Below are positions 55,530 to 63,972 of a stretch of 64,000 nt of DNA, one piece after another. Both the position numbers and the translations under genes were made by a program. Position 1 is the stretch's first letter. Every line of letters starts with the position of its first letter. The notes beneath the pieces are model-generated. The model did not search any database, had not been told where the DNA came from, and was given only the letters and a program-made list of their open reading frames with translations. The DNA is from G965212025 sp965215765 (GTDB lineage Bacteria; Pseudomonadota; Gammaproteobacteria; Poriferisulfidales; Oxydemutatoraceae), in NCBI GenBank assembly GCA_965215765.1, contig OZ244118.1, forward strand, positions 2,914,001-2,978,000, given 5' to 3'.

Positions 55530-56257
55530 TCCAGATCGGGGTACTGGTCAATAATTTCCCGCCGCATTTCTGCAATTTTCTCCTCTGACCGACCGCGGCT
55601 TCCGACCAAGGAAATTTTGGTCTCCACTGTTGCAGGCCTTCGTGACAGCAGCAGCAAATCGTCGGCCAGATAGAGCGCTTCGCGTAAATCGTGGGTGACA
55701 AAGAGCACCGCCGGGCAGGTTTCTTCAAGCCGCTGGAGCAACATTTTGCGCAAGCGATTTGCAGTCAGGGAATCCAGGGACACAAATGGCTCGTCCATGA
55801 GCAGTACCGGGGCTTCGACTATGAAGCCACGCGCCAAGGACACTCGCCGAGCCATTCCCAGCGAAAGAGATTGCGGGAAATGATTCGCAACCTGGGTCAG
55901 TCCCACTTTTGCGAGCATGTCCGTGACTTTTTGGTTGTTTTCACGACTTCTCCCACGAAAAACCAAAGACACATTTTCCTGTACCGAACGCCACGGAAGC
56001 AGCCTTGGCTCCTGAAAAACAAAAGAAACCGGGATCACGCTGTTCTTGGCATTCGGCAAATGGATTTCTCCTTCGTAATCCGTATCAAGTCCTGCAATCA
56101 GGTTCAGCAAAGTGGTCTTTCCGCAACCCGAGGGACCCACAAGCGCGGCGACTTTCCCTGACAGAACCTCAAAGGCAACGTCTTTCAGAACCGAAAGACG
56201 CTCTTCATCGCGAGAAAAGTATTTGCGGTCAATGCGAACATTTAAGCCTCGTTTCAT
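55526..56257 (-). CDS. ABC importer ATPase (SsuB/TauB-like)
   Basis: A 243-residue ABC ATPase. Walker A is VGPSGCGKTTLL, Q-loop FVFQEPRLLPW, Walker B VLLMDEPFVSLDS and H-loop VTHDLREAL. The signature LSLGMARRVSLARG differs from the usual LSGGM by a Leu in place of the first Gly. FQEPRLLPWRSV is typical of the nitrate/sulfonate/taurine group. It overlaps its permease gene by 4 bp. Confidence 0.88.
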   Translation of the reverse strand: MKRGLNVRIDRKYFSRDEERLSVLKDVAFEVLSGKVAALVGPSGCGKTTLLNLIAGLDTDYEGEIHLPNAKNSVIPVSFVFQEPRLLPWRSVQENVSLVFRGRSRENNQKVTDMLAKVGLTQVANHFPQSLSLGMARRVSLARGFIVEAPVLLMDEPFVSLDSLTANRLRKMLLQRLEETCPAVLFVTHDLREALYLADDLLLLSRRPATVETKISLVGSRGRSEEKIAEMRREIIDQYPDLE

Positions 56258-57012
56258 TTGCGCCAGCGGTTCAAGTAGTTTTCCAAGGGTCGAAGGGCAA
56301 AAAACTCGACCACTTGCATGATGACGATAAAAACCAGCCCCCAGGACATGATGCCGGCAATGTCAAAAAGCTGGAAATTTTCACTGAGTTGAAAGCCCAC
56401 GCCATCGCTACGCCCGAGCAGTTCCACGACCAGAACGATTTTCCATATCAGAGCGATACCGGAGCGCATGGAAGCCGCTATGTAAGGACCCAACTCCGGC
56501 AAAGTTACATTGAACAGGGTTTTCAGATATCCGAAGCGAAAGACTTCCGCGGTTTCCTGCAAGTCGCGGCGTAGTGCCCTCACCCCTTCCCGTATGGTGA
56601 CAACCACATTGGGAATTTTGTTAACCGCTACCGCCGTGATGGCTGCCATCTCGGTCAGCCCCATCCAGATATAAGCCAGAATAATAACCAGCAGTGCCGG
56701 AACATTCAGAAAAAAGATGAGCCACGGATCAAAAAGCTGGTCAGTCCGGCGATGGCTGCCGAGCAAAATACCCAAGGCAATGCCGATGCTGATGGCGATG
56801 ACGAAGCTGGCGAACACTCGCCACAAAGTAATGCCGGTGTCTTTAAGCAGCAGCCCGCTTTCATAGTTATCCACGACTTCCGCCCAAACGAGCGTGGGAC
56901 CAGGAAGTTCATCAGAACCCAGGTAGTGAGCTCCCAATCCCCACAAAACCATGAACATTGCGACGGAAAGCCCGGTGGCAAACCAAGGCGGGATTTCACC
57001 CCGTGCTCTCAT
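56254..57012 (-). CDS. ABC importer permease (SsuC/TauC-like)
   Basis: A 252-residue permease with about six membrane segments. The EAA-like coupling loop is ETAEVFRFGYLKTLFNVTLPELGPYI, and ITLWRVFASFVIAISIGI is a typical N-terminal block of the group. The gene starts 4 bp after the binding-protein stop. Confidence 0.88.
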   Translation of the reverse strand: MRARGEIPPWFATGLSVAMFMVLWGLGAHYLGSDELPGPTLVWAEVVDNYESGLLLKDTGITLWRVFASFVIAISIGIALGILLGSHRRTDQLFDPWLIFFLNVPALLVIILAYIWMGLTEMAAITAVAVNKIPNVVVTIREGVRALRRDLQETAEVFRFGYLKTLFNVTLPELGPYIAASMRSGIALIWKIVLVVELLGRSDGVGFQLSENFQLFDIAGIMSWGLVFIVIMQVVEFFALRPLENYLNRWRK

Positions 57013-57015
57013 TCT

Positions 57016-58008
57016 CTAGGAAGGCAGTGCTTCAGAAACGCCCCAAAACGTGCCCGGCGCCAAAATTGCTTTGTCACCAACCAGCTTGCTGCCACCAAAT
57101 TTGTGCAAAATTCTTATGAGTTTTTTGGCGTCGCGCACGTTCCGGGGCACCACGGGGTTCGGGATTCCCTCAAGGTAACGCTTGCGCAAGGTATGGAACT
57201 CCTGGAGACCGGAAATTTTCATCAAAGGCTTGAGTCGCTCCCATTCGCTTTCCTCCGAACGAAGGAGTGAACGGGCTGCGCTTAGTGCTTTGCTGAAGCC
57301 GGAAATTATTCCGGGGTTGGCACGGGCAAAATCTTCTCTGAAAACGTAACCCACCAGAGGCGGTGGCTGGGAAATGCGCAAGGCGTGCAACATATCGCGG
57401 ACTTCAATGAGGCGTCGGTAACCAAGTGCTTCCAGACGGGCACTGTAATGCCAGTAATTCAGCCCTGCGTCAAATTTGCCGCGCGCCATCTGACCGTTAA
57501 TAAGAGGCGGTGCGGCGTAGACAAATTCTGTCTTTTTGGTGATGTCAAAGCCGAGCTTGGTAAGCGTAAATGCCTGGAGTAACAGCCAGCTTTTGTCTAG
57601 TGCCCCACCTGCCACACCCAGCCTGACCCCTTGCAGCCCTGACACATCATCAAGTGCCGAGTTCGCCGGCACCATAACTGCACCCAGCGCAGACGTGAAG
57701 GGTAGAAATGTGTAACCTCTGCCGCTGTTGCGCATTCTTGAAACCCAGATCCAGTCGCTGACAATGGCATCCACTTCACCACCGTTGAGCGCGATTTTTG
57801 CAGCCAGGTTTCCCGCGAAAGTGGTAACGCTGATACGAATGGTGTTTTCCCGATCCAGGCGATGCTCCTTGACGGTATTCAACTCCCAGTTGACCGTTCC
57901 AAAACTCAAGGTGCCAATTCTGAAGTCCGGGCTCGCCTGACCAGACGCGCACACGTAGAAGGAAAGAAAAATGCAAAGCAGCAAATTTCTGGAAAAGTGT
58001 ATTTTCAT
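57016..58008 (-). CDS. ABC importer substrate-binding protein (NMT1/SsuA-like)
   Basis: A 330-residue periplasmic protein. The signal peptide (LLLCIFLSFYVCASGQA) precedes IGTLSFGTVNWELNTV, GEVDAIVSDWIWVSRMR and FDAGLNYWHYSARLEALGYR, which fit the NMT1/THI5-like binding fold. The ligand may be a sulfonate, an aromatic or a cofactor precursor; the sequence does not tell. ATG 58008 gives a proper leader; the frame extends to 58056. First gene of the four-gene minus-strand operon, divergent from the gene at 58070. Confidence 0.85.
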   Translation of the reverse strand: MKIHFSRNLLLCIFLSFYVCASGQASPDFRIGTLSFGTVNWELNTVKEHRLDRENTIRISVTTFAGNLAAKIALNGGEVDAIVSDWIWVSRMRNSGRGYTFLPFTSALGAVMVPANSALDDVSGLQGVRLGVAGGALDKSWLLLQAFTLTKLGFDITKKTEFVYAAPPLINGQMARGKFDAGLNYWHYSARLEALGYRRLIEVRDMLHALRISQPPPLVGYVFREDFARANPGIISGFSKALSAARSLLRSEESEWERLKPLMKISGLQEFHTLRKRYLEGIPNPVVPRNVRDAKKLIRILHKFGGSKLVGDKAILAPGTFWGVSEALPS

Positions 58009-58069
58009 GACGGTAGAAACGTGTTCGCTTGTTGTAGAATGCGCGTCTTGACTCAATGATTCAACTTAT

Positions 58070-58831
58070 ATGACAACAGCGCGATTCTACATTCTTTCTC
58101 TAGTGGGATTGGCGGGCTTTTGTGGGCCAACGTATCTGGCTGCGCAGGGAGTGGACTTGGCGAACTGGCCTTGCGTCCAACGTTATGTTCCCGAGCTTTC
58201 TCCCGGAGTGGCTGTTTTGCCCACACTGTCCACAGACGCCGTGAACAAAATTCTCGCCGAAAATCCAAAAATCAGCAGCTTGGCCAATCACCTCGCGCAA
58301 CGTGACCTGCCGCTCCCTGATGCACAACAAGAGCTTGCCGTATTTTTGGATGAGACCGAATACAGTGGAAACATGGTGAGTTCTTTGCGTTACGACTTGG
58401 CGGGCTGGCTGAAGCCTGCGGCGAGTGAAAACTGGACAGGAAAAGCAAGGATGTGCCTTGCCTCCCTCTTGCAACCCGACCTGCCAAAAGCACGCAAGGA
58501 AAAATTGGAAGTTCTTCTGATCTCGCTTTTTGAGGCCGCGAACTATGAGCGAAAAACCCTCTTGCGAAAAATTCTGCTTTTCGGCAAAGCGCAAAACTCG
58601 TTGATCGAGGAGATGGATCGGAAAGCCCGGGTCGTAGCAGAGCACGAAAAGCAAGGGGTCACCGGCTCCCAACTTTTAGAGAGGATGCAAGCAGACTACA
58701 GGTGGACAACGAGGATCTTTGAACAGCGTGAGGAATCCATCCCCTATTTGTGTGAGCAGCCGGTTTTACTGGAACGGCGCTTTTATGCTTTGGGCAAAAC
58801 CCTGTCAGGCGCAGTCTCCAGCCCGGAGTAA
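58070..58831 (+). CDS. Secreted protein of unknown function (W-P-C motif)
   Basis: A 253-residue protein with signal peptide (ILSLVGLAGFCGPTYLAA) and mature start VDLANWPCVQRYVPELSPG. The rest is helical with CLASLL and a C-terminal IPYLCEQPVLLERRFYAL. Proteins of this appearance accompany quinoprotein and SoxYZ-like gene sets, as I recall, but I cannot name the family. The 3' end lies opposite a metallopeptidase gene, and the junction between them is repeated four times downstream. Confidence 0.7.
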   Translation: MTTARFYILSLVGLAGFCGPTYLAAQGVDLANWPCVQRYVPELSPGVAVLPTLSTDAVNKILAENPKISSLANHLAQRDLPLPDAQQELAVFLDETEYSGNMVSSLRYDLAGWLKPAASENWTGKARMCLASLLQPDLPKARKEKLEVLLISLFEAANYERKTLLRKILLFGKAQNSLIEEMDRKARVVAEHEKQGVTGSQLLERMQADYRWTTRIFEQREESIPYLCEQPVLLERRFYALGKTLSGAVSSPE

Positions 58832-58853
58832 GACAGGCTTCCTGCCTGGTGCT

Positions 58854-59590
58854 TTAATCCCCTCTCTCGGCGTAGCTGGAGCAGTCACCGGTCATTTCGT
58901 ACTGGGTAGAGGGCATAAATTTCCCGGTGTTGTTTTCTGCCAGCCGCGTACGCTGGATGTCATAAGCTTCAACTTCCCGGTTCAGCCAGGCTTCGCAAGC
59001 GGTGGCGATTGATCCGGTTGATGCCCCGGGCACTCCAGACACAATCCCGGAGGTGTGCTGGAAGTAGTGAACAAGCTCATGCATGAGAATGCTGCAATGC
59101 TGCAATGCTCCAGGTTGCTCAGGACGCGCAGTGAGTTATCCAGATAAATAATATTTCCTGCGGGGAACCAGCCTCTGACCAGGCATTCCCCATGACACAC
59201 TTTCTCTGACAGCTCTTCCGCTAAAACAAAGGCAACTTTCGGCAAGACCGGACAGGGGTAGAGCGTGTCGTGGTTTCTCAGAAAGGCCGCGCGCAGATAA
59301 TAAAGTGAGGAGTGCAGCACCTCATTCAGTCTTTCGTCGTAACTGAAGCGTATGGTTTTCCAAGTGTCGAAACTTGGCGGCGGCTTTCTTTCAGAGGAAA
59401 AATTCGTTACATCCTCCACAAAGGCACCACCGTCGGGCAACGCGGTTTCGTGAGCCGGACAGGCTCCTCAGAGAAAGGGGTTTTCTGCGACCTTGTACCT
59501 ATTCCCAAATCGTCAAAAACAGGCAACAGAAACAACAAGGAAAGCGGCAAGGCAAATGCGAGAAATAGCGCATAGCAGGCTTTTCTGGAA
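58854..59590 (-). pseudogene. Metallopeptidase copy A, frameshifted
   Basis: Shares nearly all of the gene at 60998, but an 8-bp expansion (ATGCTGCA repeated) before the HELVH codons splits it, so KVAFVLAEELSEKVCHGECL lies in one frame and SILMHELVHYFQHTSG in another. The signal-peptide region also leads into repeat sequence. Confidence 0.8.
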
Positions 59591-59669
59591 CGGCGCTTTT
59601 ATGCTTTGGGCAAAACCCCGTCCGGCGTAGTCTCCAGCCCGGAGTAAGACAGGCTTCCTGCCTGGTACT

Positions 59670-60061
59670 TTAATCTCCTCCCTCGGCGTAGCTGGAGCAA
59701 TCACCGGTCATTTTGTACTGGGAAGAGGGCATAAATTTCCCGGTGTTGTTTTCTGCCAGCCACGTACGCTGGATGTCATAAGCTTCAACTTCCCGGTTCA
59801 GCCAGGCTTCGCAAGAGGCGGCGGTTGTTCCGGTTGACGTCCCGGGCACTCCAGACACAATCCCGGAGGTGTGCTGGAAGTAGTGAACAAGCTCATGCAT
59901 GAGAATGCTGCAATGCTGCAATGCTCCAGGTTGCTCAGGACTCGCAGTGAGTTATCCAGATAAATAATATTTCCTGCGGGGAACCAGCCTCTGACCAGGC
60001 ATTCCCCGTGACACACTTTCTCTGACAGCTCTTCCGCTAAAACAAAGGCAACTTTCGGCAA
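59670..60061 (-). pseudogene. Metallopeptidase copy B, truncated and frameshifted
   Basis: Only the 3' two-thirds are present, from PKVAFVLAEELSEK to the end, with the same 8-bp expansion as copies A and C. The upstream part is replaced by the 3' end of the gene at 58070. Confidence 0.8.
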
Positions 60062-60180
60062 GACCGAACAGGGTTTGTGTGAGCAGCCGGTTTTACTGGA
60101 ATGGCACTTTTACGCTTTGGGCAAAATCCTGTCCGGCGTAGTCTCCAGCCCGGAGTAAGACAGGCTTCCTGCCTGGTGCT

Positions 60181-60905
60181 TTAATCCCCTCTCTCGGCGT
60201 AGCTGGAGCAGTCACCGGTCATTTCGTACTGGGAAGAGGGCATAAATTTCCCGGTGTTGTTTTCTGCCAGCCACGTACGCTGGATGTCATAAGCTTCAAC
60301 TTCCCGGTTCAGCCAAGCTTCGCAAGCGGTAGCGATTGATCCGGTTGACGTCCCGGGCACTCCAGACACAATCCCGGAGGTGTGCTGGAAGTAGTGAACA
60401 AGCTCATGCAGGAGAATGCTGCAATGCTGCAATGCTCCAGGTTGCTCAGGACTCGCAGTGAGTTATCCAGATAAATAATATTTCCTGCGGGGAACCAGCC
60501 TCTGACCAAGCATTCCCCATGACACACTTTCTCTGACAGCTCTTCCGCTAAAACAAAGGCAACTTTCGGCAAGGCCGGATAGGAGTAGAGCGTGTCGTGG
60601 TTTTTCAGAAAGGCCGCGCGCAGATAATAAAGTGAGGAGTGCAGCACCTCATTCAATCTTTCGTCGTAACTGAAGCGTATGGTTTTCCAAGTGTCGAAAC
60701 TTGGCGGCGGCTTTCTTTCAGAGGAAAGATTCGTTACATCCTCCACAAAGGCACCACCGTCGGGCAACGCGGTTTCGTGAGCCGCGACAGGCTCCTCGGA
60801 GAGGATGGGGTTCTGTGACCTTGCGCCTGTTCCCGAACCGTCAAAAACAGGCAACAGAAACAACAAGGAAAGCGGCAAGGCAAATGCGAGAAATAACGCA
60901 TAGCA
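60181..60905 (-). pseudogene. Metallopeptidase copy C, frameshifted
   Basis: Nearly full length, with part of the signal peptide (PLSLLFLLPVFDG) and SSERKPPPSFDTWKTIRFSY, but it carries the 8-bp ATGCTGCA expansion before the active site. Loss of one 8-bp unit would restore the frame. Confidence 0.8.
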
Positions 60906-60997
60906 GGCTTTTCTGGAACGGCGCTTTTATGCTTTGGGCAAAACCCTGTCCGGCGTAGTCTCCAACCCGGAGTAAGACAGGCTTCCTGCCTGGTACT

Positions 60998-61741
60998 TTA
61001 ATCCCCTCTCTCGGCGTAGCTGGAGCAGTCACCGGTCATTTCGTACTGGGAAGAGGGCATAAATTTCCCGGTGTTGTTTTCTGCCAGCCACGTCCGCTGG
61101 ATGTCATAAGCTTCAACTTCCCGGTTCAGCCAGGCTTCGCAAGCGGCGGCGGTTGGTCCGGTTGATGCCCCGGGCACTTCAGACGCAATCCCGGAGGTGT
61201 GCTGGAAGTAGTGAACAAGCTCATGCAGGAGAATGCTTCGGTGCTCCAGGTTGCTCAGGACTCGCAGTGAGTTATCCAGATAAATAATATTTCCTGCGGG
61301 GAACCATCCTCTGACCAGGCATTCCCCATGACACACTTTCTCTGACAGCTCTTCCGCTAAAACAAAGGCAACTTTCGGCAAGGCCGGATAGGGGTAGAGC
61401 GTGTCGTGGTTTTTCAGAAAGGCCGCGCGCAGATAATAAAGTGAGGAGTGCAGCACCTCATTCAATCTTTCGTCGTAACTGAAGCGTATGGTTTTCCAAG
61501 TGTCGAAACTTGGCGGCGGCTTTCTTTCAGAGGAAAAATTCGTTACATCCTCCACAAAGGCACCACCGTCGGGCAACGCGGTTTCGTGAGCCGCAACAGG
61601 CACCTCGGAGAGGATGGGGTTCTGTGACCTTGCGCCTGTTCCCGAATCGTCAAAAACAGGCAACAGAAACAACAAGGAAAGCGGCAAGGCAAATGCAAGA
61701 AATAACGCATAGCAGGCTTTTCTGGTTGCTCCGCTTGTCAC
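60998..61741 (-). CDS. Secreted zinc metallopeptidase-like protein (HExxH)
   Basis: The only intact copy, 247 residues. A signal peptide or anchor (YALFLAFALPLSLLFLLPVF) leads to a catalytic-looking domain with LLHELVHYFQHTSG (HELVH at about 173-177) and, 30 or so residues on, CEAWLNREVEAYDIQ, whose Glu could be the third metal ligand. Four or more Cys suggest disulfides in the periplasm. Start GTG 61741. Substrate unknown; it resembles DUF6647-like proteins. It lies 56 bp downstream of a SoxYZ-like gene and is probably co-transcribed. Confidence 0.8.
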   Translation of the reverse strand: MTSGATRKACYALFLAFALPLSLLFLLPVFDDSGTGARSQNPILSEVPVAAHETALPDGGAFVEDVTNFSSERKPPPSFDTWKTIRFSYDERLNEVLHSSLYYLRAAFLKNHDTLYPYPALPKVAFVLAEELSEKVCHGECLVRGWFPAGNIIYLDNSLRVLSNLEHRSILLHELVHYFQHTSGIASEVPGASTGPTAAACEAWLNREVEAYDIQRTWLAENNTGKFMPSSQYEMTGDCSSYAERGD

Positions 61742-61797
61742 TCTGGATGACCTCGGGATTCAGAAGCAACCACCGCGGGATCGCAGGAGCACTTCGT

Positions 61798-62622
61798 TCA
61801 GACTGTACTGCTGAGTTGCCACTGATTTTCAAAGACCAGATCTTTGGAGTCATGGACAACGGCTTTGAAAGTTTCCGTGGGGGAACGCACCGTGTAGTAA
61901 AAAGTCATTTCCGGATTTTGGCTAAAAGTTACGTCTCCTGCGGCTGCAAGCACAGTTCTGTTTTTGGAGTCCACAATCCTGATGCCTTTTATGAAGTAAG
62001 CAGGCTGAAAAAAATTCGGATGGGAAATCCGGAAAGTGAACTTGGTCGGCACACCGGTGCGAATGTCTTCATGGTGCAACTCCATACGCCCGAGCCCCGC
62101 CTCAATGGCTCTCAAGGAATCGGCATCAAAAGAGGATTCAAGGGCAGTGCCTGAGCATCCCCCAGAAACATAAACGCGAGCCGAATCCATCAGGAGCCTC
62201 CCGTCATTCAGCTCGGAAATAATGCGCACAAAAGAGAAACCATGCACCCTTATATGTGTCGAGAAATCTGCTTTGCCATTTTCCGGGGTCATTTCAATAA
62301 CAGCAGCAACCGGAGAAGGGTTGTCATCCACGATCAAGGTATGTTTTTTGATGAAACTCTCACGGGTCTGCGGCAGGGTCGAATAAACACTGACCGGCAC
62401 ATCCCCGGGTTCAGGTGGGTACTTGATGGTTTCAATCCGGATCTTTCCCTCGCCTCCGGCAATTTCCCGCTGACCGAAAAGCAAGGGGCGCAATTCAAGC
62501 CAAGAGTCAAGATCGGAACCGAGAGGGGCAAGGGTTGCACCAGCCGGCTTCATCTGCGCCATGATTCCAGCCCCGGCACAGATGCCGATAAAATTACGTC
62601 TGTCTTTAGAAAATCGTTGCAT
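61798..62622 (-). CDS. Quinoprotein-dehydrogenase-associated SoxYZ-like carrier, copy 1
   Basis: A 274-residue exported carrier. The N-terminus KDRRNFIGICAGAGIMAQ is a twin-arginine type leader. The SoxY-like part ends with the carrier motif VYVSGGCSGTAL (Cys about 156), and the SoxZ-like part (about 170-274) has RMELHHEDIRTGVPTKFTFR, HPNFFQPAYFIKGI and MTFYYTVRSP. In Sox systems the Cys of SoxY carries sulfur intermediates; in the fused type, found near PQQ-dependent dehydrogenases, the cargo is not established. The Cys is not at the C-terminus as in true SoxY. Confidence 0.87.
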   Translation of the reverse strand: MQRFSKDRRNFIGICAGAGIMAQMKPAGATLAPLGSDLDSWLELRPLLFGQREIAGGEGKIRIETIKYPPEPGDVPVSVYSTLPQTRESFIKKHTLIVDDNPSPVAAVIEMTPENGKADFSTHIRVHGFSFVRIISELNDGRLLMDSARVYVSGGCSGTALESSFDADSLRAIEAGLGRMELHHEDIRTGVPTKFTFRISHPNFFQPAYFIKGIRIVDSKNRTVLAAAGDVTFSQNPEMTFYYTVRSPTETFKAVVHDSKDLVFENQWQLSSTV

Positions 62623-62793
62623 AGTTATCTCCTGTTCACACCCTATATAGCATCCCTGCTACCCCGAAGCAGCAAGGCAAACGCGAGAAATAACGCATAG
62701 CAGGCTTTTCTGGTTGCTCCGATTGTCACTCAGGATGACCTCGGGATTCAGAAGCAGCCACCGCTGAATCGCGGGATCGCAGGAACGCTTCGT
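62623..62793. repeat. Spacer of the 996-bp tandem SoxYZ duplication
   Basis: Start codons at 62622 and 63618 are 996 bp apart. This spacer contains a copy of the metallopeptidase 5' end (codons for KACYALFLAFAL), so the duplicated unit is SoxYZ plus the beginning of the metallopeptidase gene. Confidence 0.85.
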
Positions 62794-63618
62794 TCAGACT
62801 GTACTGCTGAGTTGCCACTGATTTTCAAAGACCAGATCTTTGGAGTCATGGACAACGGCTTTGAAAGTTTCCTTGGGAGAACGCACCGTGTAGTAAAAAG
62901 TCATTTCCGGATTTTGGCTAAAAGTTACGTCTCCTGCGACTGCAAGCACAGTTCTGTTTTTGGAGTCCACAATCCTGATGTCTTTTATGAAGTAAGCAGG
63001 CTGAAAAAAATTCGGATGGGAAACCCGGAAAGTGAACTTGGTCGGCACACCGGCGCGAATGTCTTCATGGTGCAACTCCATACGCCCGAGTGCCGCCTCA
63101 ATGGCTCTCAAGGTATCGGTATCCAAAGAGGATGCCAGGGCAGAGCCTGAGCATCCCCCGGAAACATAAACGCGAGCCGAATCCATCAGGAGACTCCCGT
63201 CATTCAGCTCGGAGATAACGCGCACAAAAGAGAAACCATCCACCCTTATATGTGTCGAGAAATCTGCTTTGCCGTTTTCCGGGGTCATTTCAATAACAGC
63301 AGCAACCGGAGAAGGGTTGTCATCCACGATCAAGGTATGTTTTTTGATGAAACTCTCACGGGTCTGCGGCAGGGTCGAATAAACACTGACCGGCACATCC
63401 CCGGGTTCAGGTGGGTACTTGATGGTTTCAATCCGGATCTTTCCCTCGCCTCCGCCAATTTCCCGCTGACCAAAAAGCAAGGGGCGCAATTCAAACCAAG
63501 AGTCAAGATCGGATCCGAAAGGGGCAAGAGTTGCACCAGCCGGCTTCATCTGCGCCATGATTCCAGCCCCGGCACAGATGCCGATAAAATTACGTCTGTC
63601 TTTAGAAAATCGTTGCAT
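62794..63618 (-). CDS. Quinoprotein-dehydrogenase-associated SoxYZ-like carrier, copy 2
   Basis: A 274-residue near-identical paralog of copy 1. It has the same Tat-like leader, the carrier motif VYVSGGCSGSAL and the SoxZ-like half. Differences are few and conservative (for example HGFSFVRI versus DGFSFVRV, and GLGRMEL versus ALGRMEL), suggesting that both copies are under selection. ATG 63618 is preferred to the longer frame from 63672, because the twin-arginine leader starts there. TATCTCC, a ribosome-site complement, precedes both copies. Confidence 0.87.
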   Translation of the reverse strand: MQRFSKDRRNFIGICAGAGIMAQMKPAGATLAPFGSDLDSWFELRPLLFGQREIGGGEGKIRIETIKYPPEPGDVPVSVYSTLPQTRESFIKKHTLIVDDNPSPVAAVIEMTPENGKADFSTHIRVDGFSFVRVISELNDGSLLMDSARVYVSGGCSGSALASSLDTDTLRAIEAALGRMELHHEDIRAGVPTKFTFRVSHPNFFQPAYFIKDIRIVDSKNRTVLAVAGDVTFSQNPEMTFYYTVRSPKETFKAVVHDSKDLVFENQWQLSSTV

Positions 63619-63699
63619 AGTTATCTCCTGTTCACACTCCACATAGTACCCCCTGCTACCCCGAAGGCTCAAGGCACCGTCTAAAACCTTGTGAGAAGC

Positions 63700-63776
63700 G
63701 GGTCAAATTGCCCTGGCCGGCTTCAACTGCGCCATGTCCAGCCTCGGCACGGGTGTCCTCTGTTGCATGGTTAGCT
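63700..63776 (-). pseudogene. Third SoxYZ 5' remnant
   Basis: GCCGGCTTCAACTGCGCCATG and TTGCATGGTTAGCTCC resemble the signal-peptide region and start of the SoxYZ genes, with a deletion between. It shows the duplication extended further upstream. No other gene is seen in 63619-63972. Confidence 0.55.
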
Positions 63777-63814
63777 CCCGTGCAATAAAAGTGCAACCCC
63801 AAAGCCACAAGATA

Positions 63815-63890
63815 CCCGTCTGTTCCTTACAACCTGTCTGTTCCTTCATAACCCATCTGTTCCTTACTTCCTGTCTGTTCCTTACTTCCC
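63815..63890. repeat. Short tandem repeat, 17-19 bp units
   Basis: Four units of the form CCTGTCTGTTCCTTAC with 1-3 changes begin at about 63816, 63833, 63852 and 63870. Confidence 0.85.
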
Positions 63891-63972
63891 TTGTGGCCGG
63901 TGCCCGTCTGCTAAGAGCCTAAGGTAAAATTTTTGCCCACTGGGGACTTAATCCTTAAGGGGTCGCCGTAAG

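Larger units (their letters stand above)
58760..60997. repeat. Tandem copies of a convergent junction with metallopeptidase gene fragments
   Basis: Four units begin with GGCGCTTTTATGCTTTGGGC-like sequence (58775, 59592, 60100 and 60920 approximately), the 3' end of the gene at 58070. Each continues with TAAGACAGGCTTCCTGCCTG, an inverted-repeat that could terminate both convergent transcripts, and then a metallopeptidase copy on the minus strand. Units are about 815, 510 and 820 bp, the second being shortened. Confidence 0.88.
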
